DNA from: Candidatus Saccharibacteria bacterium UBA1949
Lineage (GTDB): Bacteria; Patescibacteriota; Saccharimonadia; Saccharimonadales; Saccharimonadaceae
NCBI GenBank assembly: GCA_002336735.1
Contig: DDER01000017.1
Span: 1-24,742 of the forward strand
DNA: 24,742 nt
Direction: 5' to 3'
This document shows, piece by piece, positions 6,911 through 14,705 of this stretch. The notes under the pieces were generated by a model. The model made no database searches. It had not been told where the DNA came from and saw only the letters and a list, made by a program, of their open reading frames with translations. Position 1 is the first letter of the stretch, and every line of letters starts with the position of its first letter. The position numbers and the translations under genes are program-made.

Positions 6911-7939
6911 TCAAATAATCAACATACTGTCGCCGTAGCTGAAAAACTTGTATTGCTGGGCAACGGCGTGTTCATAGGCGGGGAGTAGGTGGTTCCAGCC
7001 GGCAAAGGCAGCGGTGAGCATGAGGACGGTGCTTTCGGGCATGTGAAAGTTGGTCACGAGGCCGTCGACAACCCGAAACTGATAGCCAGGGTAGATGAAA
7101 ATATCGGCCTCGCCGTTGGTGTCTGCCGGTGGCTGGTGCAACACGGCCTTGTGGGCGTATTCGAGCGTGCGGGTGATGGTAGTGCCAAGGGCGATGACGC
7201 GGTGGCCACGTTGTTTGGCGGTTTGGATCGTCTGGATGGTGGCTTGAGGGATTTCGAAATACTCTTGGTGCATGGTGTGGGTACGGATGTCGTCGACCCG
7301 TATGGGTAAAAACGTGCCTAGCCCAACGTGCAGCGTGGCGTAGACAACATGTACGCCACGTTGCTCAAGGGTTTTTAGTAGTTGTTTGGTCATGTTCAGA
7401 CTAGCGGTGGGGGCTGCTACCGAGCCTTGTTCGCGGGCAAATATAGTTTGGTAGCGCCTAGTGTCCTCTGTTGAGGCAGGCCGGTTCATGTATGGCGGCA
7501 GGGGCACGGTGCCGTGTTCGGCGGCAATAGCCAGTAGGTCGCGTTGGGCGCGAATGATGGCAATGCCGTCGCCGCAAATTTCCTCGACCACTAGCGTGTC
7601 TGCGCCCACTATTAGCTGGTCGCCGGGGCGCAGCGAGCGACGGTAAATAACTTTGTGGCGAAACCAGTCGTCTACTGGTCCGTGTTTTTCTACCAGTACC
7701 AGCTCGCGCTCGCCGCCCGATGGTTTGCGTGCCAGCAAGCGAGCCTTAATGACTTTTGTATCATTGATCACCAAAGTGTCACCTGGATGCAGGTAGTCGA
7801 CAACATCTGGATAGTCCCTGTCGGTGTACTCCCCGGTAGCTCTGTCAAGTACCAATAGCCGAGCCTCGCCGCGCACAGCAGGCGGGTAAGTCGCGATGAG
7901 CTCCTCTGGTATGTCGTAGTGAAAATCACTGAGCTGCAT
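6911..7939 (-). CDS. queA: S-adenosylmethionine:tRNA ribosyltransferase-isomerase
   Basis: QueA adds the cyclopentene-epoxide moiety from S-adenosylmethionine to preQ1 in tRNA, giving epoxyqueuosine. The 342-aa length is normal. Family blocks include FHYDIPEELIATYP at the N-terminus, VINDTKVIKARL, GSVAAPTA, VGLGTFLPI, and the end blocks ADIFIYPGYQF, GLVTNFHMPESTVLML and FFSYGDSMLI. The usual APTAGLHFT reads APTASLNMT, a local change in a conserved loop. It is the first gene of the queA-tgt pair. TAAGAT (7951-7946) ends 6 nt before the ATG, giving a predicted leaderless mRNA. Its presence implies that preQ1, not ready-made queuine, is what TGT inserts. queG or queH would still be needed for the last step and is not in the window. 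Confidence 0.96.
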   Translation of the reverse strand: MQLSDFHYDIPEELIATYPPAVRGEARLLVLDRATGEYTDRDYPDVVDYLHPGDTLVINDTKVIKARLLARKPSGGERELVLVEKHGPVDDWFRHKVIYRRSLRPGDQLIVGADTLVVEEICGDGIAIIRAQRDLLAIAAEHGTVPLPPYMNRPASTEDTRRYQTIFAREQGSVAAPTASLNMTKQLLKTLEQRGVHVVYATLHVGLGTFLPIRVDDIRTHTMHQEYFEIPQATIQTIQTAKQRGHRVIALGTTITRTLEYAHKAVLHQPPADTNGEADIFIYPGYQFRVVDGLVTNFHMPESTVLMLTAAFAGWNHLLPAYEHAVAQQYKFFSYGDSMLII

Positions 7940-7945
7940 ACAGCG

Positions 7946-7975
7946 ATCTTAGCATATGGCTTGATAGATCGGCAA
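7946..7975 (-). promoter_or_regulatory. Promoter of the queA-tgt operon
   Basis: On the minus strand TTGCCG (7975-7970), an 18-nt gap and TAAGAT (7951-7946) precede the queA ATG (7939) by 6 nt. It lies back to back with the consensus promoter that reads the other way from 7977. Confidence 0.55.
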
Positions 7976-7976
7976 T

Positions 7977-8005
7977 TTGACAAATTTGTTAGTAAAAACT
8001 ATAAT
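7977..8005 (+). promoter_or_regulatory. Perfect consensus promoter of the 107-aa gene
   Basis: TTGACA (7977-7982) and TATAAT (8000-8005) are 17 nt apart, a complete match to the sigma-70 consensus. Transcription should start near 8012, leaving a 5' leader of about 45 nt that is AT-rich and ends in AGGGGA. Confidence 0.87.
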
Positions 8006-8056
8006 AAATTTTATCTCATAGCTTTTGTAAATACTTATCACCAGGGGAGAATTACA

Positions 8057-8380
8057 ATGGCACGAGTTAAGGGTAGGACACTGGACGAGACGATATGCTT
8101 ATTTAAGACAGCATTCGAAGCTCTTGTGAATGAGACTGGTCGTCTGCCTCGACATGAAGACATCGCCGCCCGCATGGAGAGCATCTCAGATTGGAGTTTC
8201 ACAATTGGTGCCGTCACACATTCGCTAAAAAAGCTCAAGGTGTCGTCACTTGCAGAATACGCTCTCACGTCTGGCTATTGGACAAGCATGGTGGTTGGTG
8301 ATCATCTCGTTGTGCACACACCGCAGGGAATAAGGAAGGTTAAGTTAACTCCTGGTCAAATCGTGGAGTTATCTCATTAG
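8057..8380 (+). CDS. Unknown 107-aa protein, strongly promoted
   Basis: I do not recognise this gene. The frame is open from 7919, but ATG 8057 is chosen because AGGGGA (8043-8048) lies 8 nt before it and a consensus promoter lies inside the upstream extension. The product is about 107 aa, starts basic (MARVKGRTLDE), and has no signal peptide or membrane segment. Residues about 9-42 look helical, and the stretch around ALVNETGRLPRHEDIAARM has a faint likeness to homing-endonuclease-associated or helix-turn-helix repeats. A second helical part, AVTHSLKKLKVSSLAEYAL, is followed by a beta-rich end (MVVGDHLVVHTPQGIRKVKL). A small nucleic-acid-binding protein is a reasonable guess only. It is a single-gene unit: own promoter, own terminator. 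Confidence 0.75.
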   Translation: MARVKGRTLDETICLFKTAFEALVNETGRLPRHEDIAARMESISDWSFTIGAVTHSLKKLKVSSLAEYALTSGYWTSMVVGDHLVVHTPQGIRKVKLTPGQIVELSH

Positions 8381-8437
8381 CCCGCTCGGAGGCTTGAGCA
8401 GATCGTCTGCTCGCCTCAGGGTGGGCGATTTGTTTTG
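8380..8437 (+). terminator. Large hairpin terminator after the 107-aa gene
   Basis: GAGCAGA (8396-8402) pairs with TCTGCTC (8406-8412). GAGGC (8389-8393) with GCCTC (8413-8417), and GCCC (8380-8383) with GGGC (8423-8426), extend it. A T-rich run (ATTTGTTTTG) follows. The base of the stem uses the last G of the stop codon. Confidence 0.75.
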
Positions 8438-8539
8438 TAACTATAGCAATTAGACGTTGTGCTGCAATGATGACATGAGGATAATCGCTAATGATCTAAG
8501 GCGGATCCGAATTGCTCAAAATGGCAAACAATGAAGGTA

Positions 8540-8568
8540 TTGTCCTGTCGCGCTAACTATGGTAAACT
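8540..8568 (+). promoter_or_regulatory. Promoter of nusA
   Basis: TTGTCC (8540-8545), a 17-nt gap and TAAACT (8563-8568) predict a start near 8575 and a leader of about 60 nt before nusA. Nothing else is seen between the preceding terminator and this site. Confidence 0.6.
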
Positions 8569-8581
8569 CGTAGAGTAGTAT

Positions 8582-8605
8582 TCCGGCCGGCAGGTCGGAC
8601 TTTTT
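8582..8605 (+). terminator. Leader terminator (putative attenuator) upstream of nusA
   Basis: TCCGGCC (8582-8588) pairs with GGTCGGA (8593-8599), one G-U pair included, across a GGCA tetraloop. C and then five T (8601-8605) follow. It sits between the nusA promoter and its Shine-Dalgarno sequence (8621-8627), so it can only act on the nusA transcript. NusA itself stimulates termination at such hairpins, which suggests self-regulation. Confidence 0.7.
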
Positions 8606-8634
8606 CGTAGAATATAACTGAAAGGAGTCTCACG

Positions 8635-9756
8635 ATGGAAGACTTAAATATCAAACAACTGACCCTAGCGGTGCGCACCATCGCCGAGGAAAAAAACCTA
8701 CCCGAAGAAACGGTGATGAGTGTGATCGAACAAGCCATCGCCGCTGCCTGGCGCCGCGACCATGGCGAGCGCGACCAGGATGTTCGTGCTGAGCTCAACG
8801 TCAATGATGGTACGGCTGTTGTCTACGTCGCACGCGAAGTAGTCGAAGACGTCGGTTCCGACGCTGTCGAAATCAGTCTTGCTGACGCAAAAAAGCACAA
8901 AAAAGACGCCGCCATCGGCGACACGATTGAGGAGAAGCACGATGTCACGACGTTTGGCCGTGTGGCTGCTCAGACTGCTAAGCAGGTGGTTATCCAGCGG
9001 CTGCGCGAAGCTGAGCGTGAAGTCGTGCTTGAAGAGTTCGAAGACAAAATCGGCACCGTGGTCACTGGTACCGTGCAGCGTGTTGAGCCGCGCGTGGTCC
9101 GCGTTGAGCTAGGCAAGGCAACTGGTATTATTCCGCAGAGCGAACAGATTCAGGGTGAATTCTACTCACCAGGCAGCCGTATCAAAGTATTTATCAAAGA
9201 CATCGAACGCGACGCGCGTGGTCCGCAGCTGATACTCAGCCGTGCGAGCGAAGCGTTTATTGAGTATTTATTTCGCAATGAAGTGCCAGAGCTTGAAGCC
9301 GGTGCTGTTGAGATAAAAGCTATTGCTCGCGAAGCCGGACGACGCTCCAAGATTGCGGTCGCTTCGCTAGTACCAGGCGTCGATCCAGTCGGTACGTTTG
9401 TGGGCGGGCATGGTACTCGTGTCGGTGCGGTCATGAATGAAGTAGGCGATCAGGAAAAAATCGATATCATACCATACGACGAGAGGATTAATGAATTTAT
9501 ACAAAATTCACTAAGTCCCGCAGACGTTATCAAGATCGAGATTAATGAAGCAGACAAGCGCGCAAAAGTGTTTGTGACTGAGGAGCAGCAGTCAATCGCT
9601 ATTGGTCGTGGTGGTCAGAACGTACGTCTTGCGAGTCGGTTGACAGGCTATGAGCTTGATATTGAGACTGCTGCGGTCACAGCCCCGGTTGAGAAAAAGC
9701 CTAGAAAAAATATCGAAGACGACCTTTTTAGTGCTATCGAAAAGCAGGGCCAATAA
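8635..9756 (+). CDS. nusA: Transcription termination/antitermination factor NusA
   Basis: NusA binds RNA polymerase and nascent RNA and controls pausing, termination and antitermination. The 373-aa protein has the compact form: an N-terminal RNAP-binding domain (about 1-125), an S1 domain (about 135-200, GTVVTGTVQRVEPRVVRVEL), then KH1 with GGHGTRVGAVMNEV and KH2 with IGRGGQNVRLASRLTGYELDI. A short charged tail follows instead of the acidic repeats of Proteobacteria. AAAGGAG (8621-8627) lies 7 nt before the ATG. In most bacteria nusA lies between rimP and infB; here it is a single-gene unit with its own promoter and leader hairpin, and clpC follows with a separate promoter. Confidence 0.97.
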   Translation: MEDLNIKQLTLAVRTIAEEKNLPEETVMSVIEQAIAAAWRRDHGERDQDVRAELNVNDGTAVVYVAREVVEDVGSDAVEISLADAKKHKKDAAIGDTIEEKHDVTTFGRVAAQTAKQVVIQRLREAEREVVLEEFEDKIGTVVTGTVQRVEPRVVRVELGKATGIIPQSEQIQGEFYSPGSRIKVFIKDIERDARGPQLILSRASEAFIEYLFRNEVPELEAGAVEIKAIAREAGRRSKIAVASLVPGVDPVGTFVGGHGTRVGAVMNEVGDQEKIDIIPYDERINEFIQNSLSPADVIKIEINEADKRAKVFVTEEQQSIAIGRGGQNVRLASRLTGYELDIETAAVTAPVEKKPRKNIEDDLFSAIEKQGQ

Positions 9757-9782
9757 GTAGTTTTGTGTGCTGTCTAGCCATA

Positions 9783-9809
9783 TTGGCACTCGTATTGCAT
9801 GAGTGCCAG
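9783..9809 (+). promoter_or_regulatory. CIRCE operator (HrcA site) upstream of clpC
   Basis: TTGGCACTC (9783-9791), nine bases, GAGTGCCAG (9801-9809). The CIRCE consensus is TTAGCACTC-N9-GAGTGCTAA, so the GCACTC/GAGTGC core and the nine-base spacing are exact and only three outer positions differ. The element covers the -35 hexamer of the clpC promoter, the typical place for repression by HrcA. hrcA is not in the window. Confidence 0.85.
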
Positions 9810-9823
9810 CATGGCGGTATAAT
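9795..9823 (+). promoter_or_regulatory. Promoter of the clpC operon
   Basis: TTGCAT (9795-9800), a 17-nt gap and a perfect TATAAT (9818-9823) predict a start near 9830. The -35 hexamer lies in the spacer of the CIRCE element, so repressor and polymerase would compete. Confidence 0.85.
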
Positions 9824-9864
9824 AGAACAGAGAGCACCATGGGGTGTGGTATGGAGGATATGCT

Positions 9865-12330
9865 ATGGCAGATGATTTTGCAGAATTTATCACTCGACTG
9901 ACCGAAAACGCGCGCGGCAGTTTGCAGCAGGCAGACGTGATTGCTCGCGGCAATGGCAGTACGGTCATTGGTACCGAACACTTACTCTTAGGATTGTTGT
10001 CGCAGGATGCGAGTCTCGGTGCGAAAGTGCTGGCTGATGCTGGCATGACTCTTGGTCGAGCTGAGACGGCACTTAATCTATCGACGAAGCGCGTTGCTGT
10101 CCAGACGGGAATCGTGAGCCTGAGCGAGACAGTCATGCTGACGCTACGCATGAGCTGGGAGTTGGCTCGCGAATTTAATCAGGACTATATGGGTACAGAA
10201 CATTTACTCTACAGTATCCTCAAGCAAAAAAATGCTCGTGCGACGGTTATGCTGCAAGACCATGATATTGATACCGAGCAGGTTCTGGCTGCTCTTGAAG
10301 ATCACCTTAGTCATGATCATGATCATGCAGAGACAGTCGAGATGAGACACGATCATCATCGCATGGCTCGAGGCATGCTTGGCGTCTATGGTAGCGATCT
10401 CACAGCCAAGGCCCGCAAAGGTGAGTTAGACCCTATGGTCGGTAGAGAAAAAGAAGAAGAGCGGCTCGTGACTATTCTGAGCCGACGGACCAAAAACAAT
10501 CCTGTTTTGATTGGTGAGCCTGGCGTTGGCAAAACGGCTATTGTTGAGGGACTGGCTATGCGTATTGCGCATGAGCAGGTGCCCGATACGATGCTTGACA
10601 AGCGTATTATTCAGCTTGATCTTGCAGCTATGATTGCTGGCACCAAATACCGCGGGGAGTTCGAAGATCGACTAAAAAAGGTTATTGCTGAAATTGTGAA
10701 GCAGCGTAACATCATACTGTTTATTGACGAACTGCATCTGTTGGTTGGGGCGGGAGCAGCCGAAGGCTCAATGGATGCGGCAAATATCCTTAAGCCAGCA
10801 CTTGCTCGTGGCCAGCTGCATATGATCGGTGCAACTACAATTGACGAATATCGTAAGCACATTGAAAAAGATGCGGCACTAGAGCGTCGGCTTCAAAGCA
10901 TCGTTGTCAAAGAGTCAACAAAGAAGCACACTCTGGCAATTCTCAAAGGATTACGCGAAAACTATGAACGTCATCATCGTGTTAGTATGAGCGATAAAGT
11001 GCTTGAACAGGCTGTCTATATGGCTGATCGATATATCAGTGATCGATACATGCCTGACAAAGCGATTGATGTCATCGACGAAGCGGCAGCTCTCGTACGC
11101 GTACGCCAGGGCCATCAGCCAAGTAAGTTACGGGACTACACAAAGCAGCTTGCGCAGCTTAGCGATCGTATGGAAGACGCTGTAGTCAATGAAGACTATG
11201 AAAACGCCGCTCTTTACAAAACGCGCATTAGTCGAATTACGCAGCTGATCGAGGCAGAGCGGACTGCGGCTGTCTCTTGTCAGCCAATTGCGCTGACGAT
11301 TGAAGATATTGCGCGCTCTATCGCTGTCATGACCAATATACCGCTTGAAAAAATTCATTCAGATGAGGCGAAACTTTTGATGAATCTTGAAAAGCATTTG
11401 GCCAAATACATCATAGGTCAAACAGAGGCAATTCATAGTGTAGCGCGCGCGATTCGTCGCAATCGTAGCGGTGTCGGGCAGGCACATCGTCCGATTGGAT
11501 CTTTTGTCTTTATGGGACCTACCGGAGTGGGCAAAACTGAGCTTGCACGAGTTCTTGCGCGTGAGGTGTTTGGCAGCGAAGATGCCTTGATCAAAGTCGA
11601 TATGAGTGAATTCGGCGAAAAGCACACCACCTCAAGATTGCTTGGAGCGCCAGCTGGCTATGTTGGGTATGATGACGGCGGTAAGCTCACAGATAAGATT
11701 CGTCGTCAGCCCTATAGTGTGGTGTTGTTTGATGAAGTAGAAAAAGCTCACCCAGACGTGTTTCAGTTATTTCTACAATTGCTTGAAGACGGTAAATTAA
11801 CTGATGCTAGAGGTAGGGCCGTCAATTTTGCTCACACGATTATTATTTTGACCGGTAATATCGGTGCTGACAAGATGGCGCGCGAGTCAGAGCTTGGGTT
11901 TCATGCTGTCAATGCACGGGATAACGATGCACTTGATGCGGTTCATGCCCGTAACTCAGCGGCTGTGCGCGCTGAGCTGGAGCGCATCATGCGGCCTGAG
12001 TTGATAAATCGTTTTGATGACATTATCACCTTTAGGGCATTGACACGTCGAGAAATCAGGGCAATATTCACGATTATTATCGATGATCTTCGATCTCGTT
12101 TGGTGCGGCATGGGTTGAGCTTGGTTGTCGAGCCACGTGCCAAAAAACTACTGATTGATCGTGGCTTTGATCGTGTCTATGGCGCACGTCCACTACGGCG
12201 CGTGATAGAAAATGAGCTTGAACATGGTATCGCAGAAGGTATACTAAAGGGAGAGTATAAGAAAGGTGATATCATTTATGCACGTGTCCACAAACAATCC
12301 CTCGTACTGGTCGCCACCAACGAAGCCTGA
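9865..12330 (+). CDS. clpC: ATP-dependent Clp protease ATP-binding subunit ClpC
   Basis: This Hsp100 unfoldase feeds proteins to ClpP. The 821-aa protein has two Clp_N repeats (about 5-72 and 82-147) and a D1 AAA+ domain with Walker A GEPGVGKT (217-224) and Walker B ILFIDELH. A UVR/middle region follows (about 430-465, MEDAVVNEDYENAALYKTRI), then a D2 AAA+ domain with GPTGVGKT (about 551-558) and VVLFDEVEKAHP. The ESELGF stretch matches the LGF loop that docks to ClpP, so a protease partner is expected. ATG 9865 was chosen for GGAGG (9853-9857) at 7 nt and for the start MADDFAEF. Odd: a His-rich linker at 147-165 (seven His in 19 residues) between the N-domain and D1. It is the first gene of a four-gene operon under a CIRCE operator. 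Confidence 0.97.
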   Translation: MADDFAEFITRLTENARGSLQQADVIARGNGSTVIGTEHLLLGLLSQDASLGAKVLADAGMTLGRAETALNLSTKRVAVQTGIVSLSETVMLTLRMSWELAREFNQDYMGTEHLLYSILKQKNARATVMLQDHDIDTEQVLAALEDHLSHDHDHAETVEMRHDHHRMARGMLGVYGSDLTAKARKGELDPMVGREKEEERLVTILSRRTKNNPVLIGEPGVGKTAIVEGLAMRIAHEQVPDTMLDKRIIQLDLAAMIAGTKYRGEFEDRLKKVIAEIVKQRNIILFIDELHLLVGAGAAEGSMDAANILKPALARGQLHMIGATTIDEYRKHIEKDAALERRLQSIVVKESTKKHTLAILKGLRENYERHHRVSMSDKVLEQAVYMADRYISDRYMPDKAIDVIDEAAALVRVRQGHQPSKLRDYTKQLAQLSDRMEDAVVNEDYENAALYKTRISRITQLIEAERTAAVSCQPIALTIEDIARSIAVMTNIPLEKIHSDEAKLLMNLEKHLAKYIIGQTEAIHSVARAIRRNRSGVGQAHRPIGSFVFMGPTGVGKTELARVLAREVFGSEDALIKVDMSEFGEKHTTSRLLGAPAGYVGYDDGGKLTDKIRRQPYSVVLFDEVEKAHPDVFQLFLQLLEDGKLTDARGRAVNFAHTIIILTGNIGADKMARESELGFHAVNARDNDALDAVHARNSAAVRAELERIMRPELINRFDDIITFRALTRREIRAIFTIIIDDLRSRLVRHGLSLVVEPRAKKLLIDRGFDRVYGARPLRRVIENELEHGIAEGILKGEYKKGDIIYARVHKQSLVLVATNEA

Positions 12331-13321
12331 TCGATCTGTCGTGGCGAAAAGATTGCGAATTTTTAGTGGTTTAGTGCTTATTCTGTTGTTGTTAGGGTTG
12401 CTATTTCGTCAGGAGATTACAGATCAAATTGCGTTTTGGCGCTATCAGCCGACAGATAAGGTGGCATCATTTGCCGTACGTACCGGTCTGTCTGAACGTG
12501 GTAAATTTTATCTTTATGCCAGTCATGCGACCGTGCAGCCGGCTCAGGAGTTCAACGAAGCCTGTGATGGTATAGAGTACACAGCAGCGGTGTTGGGGTG
12601 CTATACTGCCACTGGTAGAATCTACGTCTACGATATCAAAAACGACGAACTTGATGGTATTATGGACGTTGCAGCCGCTCATGAAATGCTCCATGCTGCT
12701 TATCAGCGATTATCGGCTCGAGATAGAAAACATATCGATACACTATTGCAAGCTGAATATACTAGGCTCAAAGATGAACCGGCATTTGCATCGCATCTGG
12801 CGTCATACGGTAAATTATCGGCAGTTGAGTTGTCTAGCGAGCTTCACTCGATTATTGGTACTGAGGTTGATAAAATTTCTACTGAGCTTGATCAACACTA
12901 TGCTCGATACTTTACGGACAGACAGGCTTGCGTCAGATTGCATCAAAAGATAGCCAAGGTTTTTTATGAAATTGAGCGACGCTCAAAGGAGCTTGTTGAC
13001 CAAGCCAACAGGTTGGCGATGAATATTCAGACAGACAAAGAGGCATATACAGCTGGGATTACGCAGCTGGGAGCAGCTTATGACGTGCTTGAGAGACAAA
13101 TTCGTCTAAAACAGTTATCTTCTGATGCTGCCAACAGAGAGATCGTTCGGCTACAGCGTGAGTATGACAGGCTCGACTCGCTGCGTCTGTCGATTAATCA
13201 GCGAGTCGGTGAATTTCAAACCTACAAAACTCAGATTGATGAATTATCGCTACATGCTGACAAGATCAATACTAGTATTAACAGTAAGCTTGCACCGAGT
13301 GCAGCTACAATGCACCCATAA
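12278..13321 (+). CDS. Membrane-anchored HExxH metallopeptidase-like protein with a C-terminal coiled coil
   Basis: I do not recognise a named family. The 347-aa protein has a short polar N-terminus, one membrane segment (about 28-44) and an outer domain. That domain holds AAAHEMLHAAYQRL (H135, E136, H139), a zinc-metallopeptidase signature, with a possible third ligand in SSELHSIIGTE (E188). C96 and C108 may form a disulphide. Residues about 200-335 are charged heptad-like sequence, probably coiled coil, predicted to face outside the membrane. The start overlaps the clpC end by 53 nt, with AGGTG (12264-12268) 9 nt before the ATG, so translation is probably coupled; a GTG at 12266 is the alternative start. 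It lies where Firmicutes have radA directly after clpC. A role in envelope proteolysis or wall-enzyme control is inference. Confidence 0.8.
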   Translation: MHVSTNNPSYWSPPTKPDRSVVAKRLRIFSGLVLILLLLGLLFRQEITDQIAFWRYQPTDKVASFAVRTGLSERGKFYLYASHATVQPAQEFNEACDGIEYTAAVLGCYTATGRIYVYDIKNDELDGIMDVAAAHEMLHAAYQRLSARDRKHIDTLLQAEYTRLKDEPAFASHLASYGKLSAVELSSELHSIIGTEVDKISTELDQHYARYFTDRQACVRLHQKIAKVFYEIERRSKELVDQANRLAMNIQTDKEAYTAGITQLGAAYDVLERQIRLKQLSSDAANREIVRLQREYDRLDSLRLSINQRVGEFQTYKTQIDELSLHADKINTSINSKLAPSAATMHP

Positions 13322-13335
13322 AAAAGGGGGTCAGT

Positions 13336-14691
13336 ATGGCAAAAACAAAATCACAATTTGTCTGTCAGTCTTGCGGCATGTCCTATTCTAAGTGGACGGG
13401 GAGATGCGACAACTGCGGTCAATGGAATGCACTGGTTGAGCAGCTTATCGATGTCGGTAAATCAGCGATAGCGCGTAGCAGTGAAAACGCTAAGCCACTT
13501 GTGCCGCAGACGATGCAATCTATTATCGTAGATAGCAAAAAAACGCGACTTCTGACCGGATTTGATGACCTTGACGCTGTGCTCGGAGGAGGTGTCTTGT
13601 CTGGAGGTGTTGTGCTGCTCGCAGGACAGCCAGGTATAGGTAAGAGTACACTCCTGATGCAGATGGCTAGCTATATTAGTCGTGACGAGCCTGTCTTGTA
13701 CGCGAGTGGCGAGGAGTCGGCTGCGCAGGTAAAATCACGAGCAACGCGTCTCGGGGCTGTCGATACCGATAAGCTCCATTTTGTTGCTAGTACCAGTGCT
13801 GATGATATTGCGGCGACGATTCATAGTGGGAAGTATCAATTGGTCGTGATTGATTCAATTCAGACACTTGCGATGGCCGATATCACATCTGCGCCAGGAA
13901 CCGTGAGTCAAATCACCAATAGTGCAAATGTTGTGATACGAGCCGCCAAAGAGTCTGGAGCTGCAGTTGTCTTAGTTGGCCATGTCACCAAGGAGGGCAG
14001 TATTGCTGGTCCAAAAGTACTTGAACACCTTGTGGACGTTGTCCTGCAATTTGAAGGAGATAGGTATGGCGGATTCAAGGTAGTACGCGCTATTAAAAAT
14101 CGCTACGGATCTACTAATGAAGCTGCAATTTTTGAAATGGTTGATAGCGGCCTGCGTGTTGTTGAAAATCCCTCTGCTGCATTGCTGGCGGAACGCCAGG
14201 ATGCTGACGGATCAGTCGTACTAGCAACTATTGAGGGTACTCGTCCACTACTGGTAGAAATTCAAGCACTTGTCAATTCGACAAATTTCGGCTATCCTAA
14301 ACGTACGGCTTCGGGCTTTGATCTCAATCGACTTAATTTACTGATCGCTGTTCTTGAGCAGCGAACCAAACTGAAATTATCAGATAAGGATATTTATATC
14401 AATGTTGTCGGTGGACTCAAGCTCAATGATCCCGCAGCAGATCTTGCGGTGACAATGGCAATTGCGAGTGCAGCAGCAGGGCGACGGTTGGCTGAAGGCG
14501 TGGTCGTGTTTGGTGAAGTAGGCCTGGGTGGAGAGCTACGAAGCGCTAGGGCCAGTGATTGCCGAATCGCTGAAGCCAAAAAACTTGGATTTAGTCATGC
14601 TATTGCTCCGAGCAGTACCACAAAAAATTCATTTATCCGAGGGGCACGCGATCTTCGCCAGGCGCTTGTCGACCATCTTAATACTACCTAA
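13336..14691 (+). CDS. radA: DNA repair protein RadA (Sms)
   Basis: RadA is a RecA-related helicase that drives branch migration in recombination and repair. The 451-aa protein has the N-terminal zinc finger (C10, C13, C24, C27) and a RecA-like core with Walker A GQPGIGKST (97-105). The RadA-specific KNRYG motif follows (near residue 254, normally KNRFG), and the C-terminal Lon-like domain contains NVVGGLKLNDPAADLA and GEVGLGGELR. Length and order are normal. It starts 14 nt after the metallopeptidase-like gene behind AAGGGGG, so it belongs to the clpC operon. The clpC-radA linkage is also known from Firmicutes. Confidence 0.97.
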   Translation: MAKTKSQFVCQSCGMSYSKWTGRCDNCGQWNALVEQLIDVGKSAIARSSENAKPLVPQTMQSIIVDSKKTRLLTGFDDLDAVLGGGVLSGGVVLLAGQPGIGKSTLLMQMASYISRDEPVLYASGEESAAQVKSRATRLGAVDTDKLHFVASTSADDIAATIHSGKYQLVVIDSIQTLAMADITSAPGTVSQITNSANVVIRAAKESGAAVVLVGHVTKEGSIAGPKVLEHLVDVVLQFEGDRYGGFKVVRAIKNRYGSTNEAAIFEMVDSGLRVVENPSAALLAERQDADGSVVLATIEGTRPLLVEIQALVNSTNFGYPKRTASGFDLNRLNLLIAVLEQRTKLKLSDKDIYINVVGGLKLNDPAADLAVTMAIASAAAGRRLAEGVVVFGEVGLGGELRSARASDCRIAEAKKLGFSHAIAPSSTTKNSFIRGARDLRQALVDHLNTT

Positions 14692-14705
14692 ATAAGGAAG
14701 AAATT

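Noticed and set aside
9757..9809. CIRCE repeat as the nusA terminator
   Set aside because: No T-run follows the right arm, and the match to CIRCE core and spacing is specific and overlaps the clpC -35.
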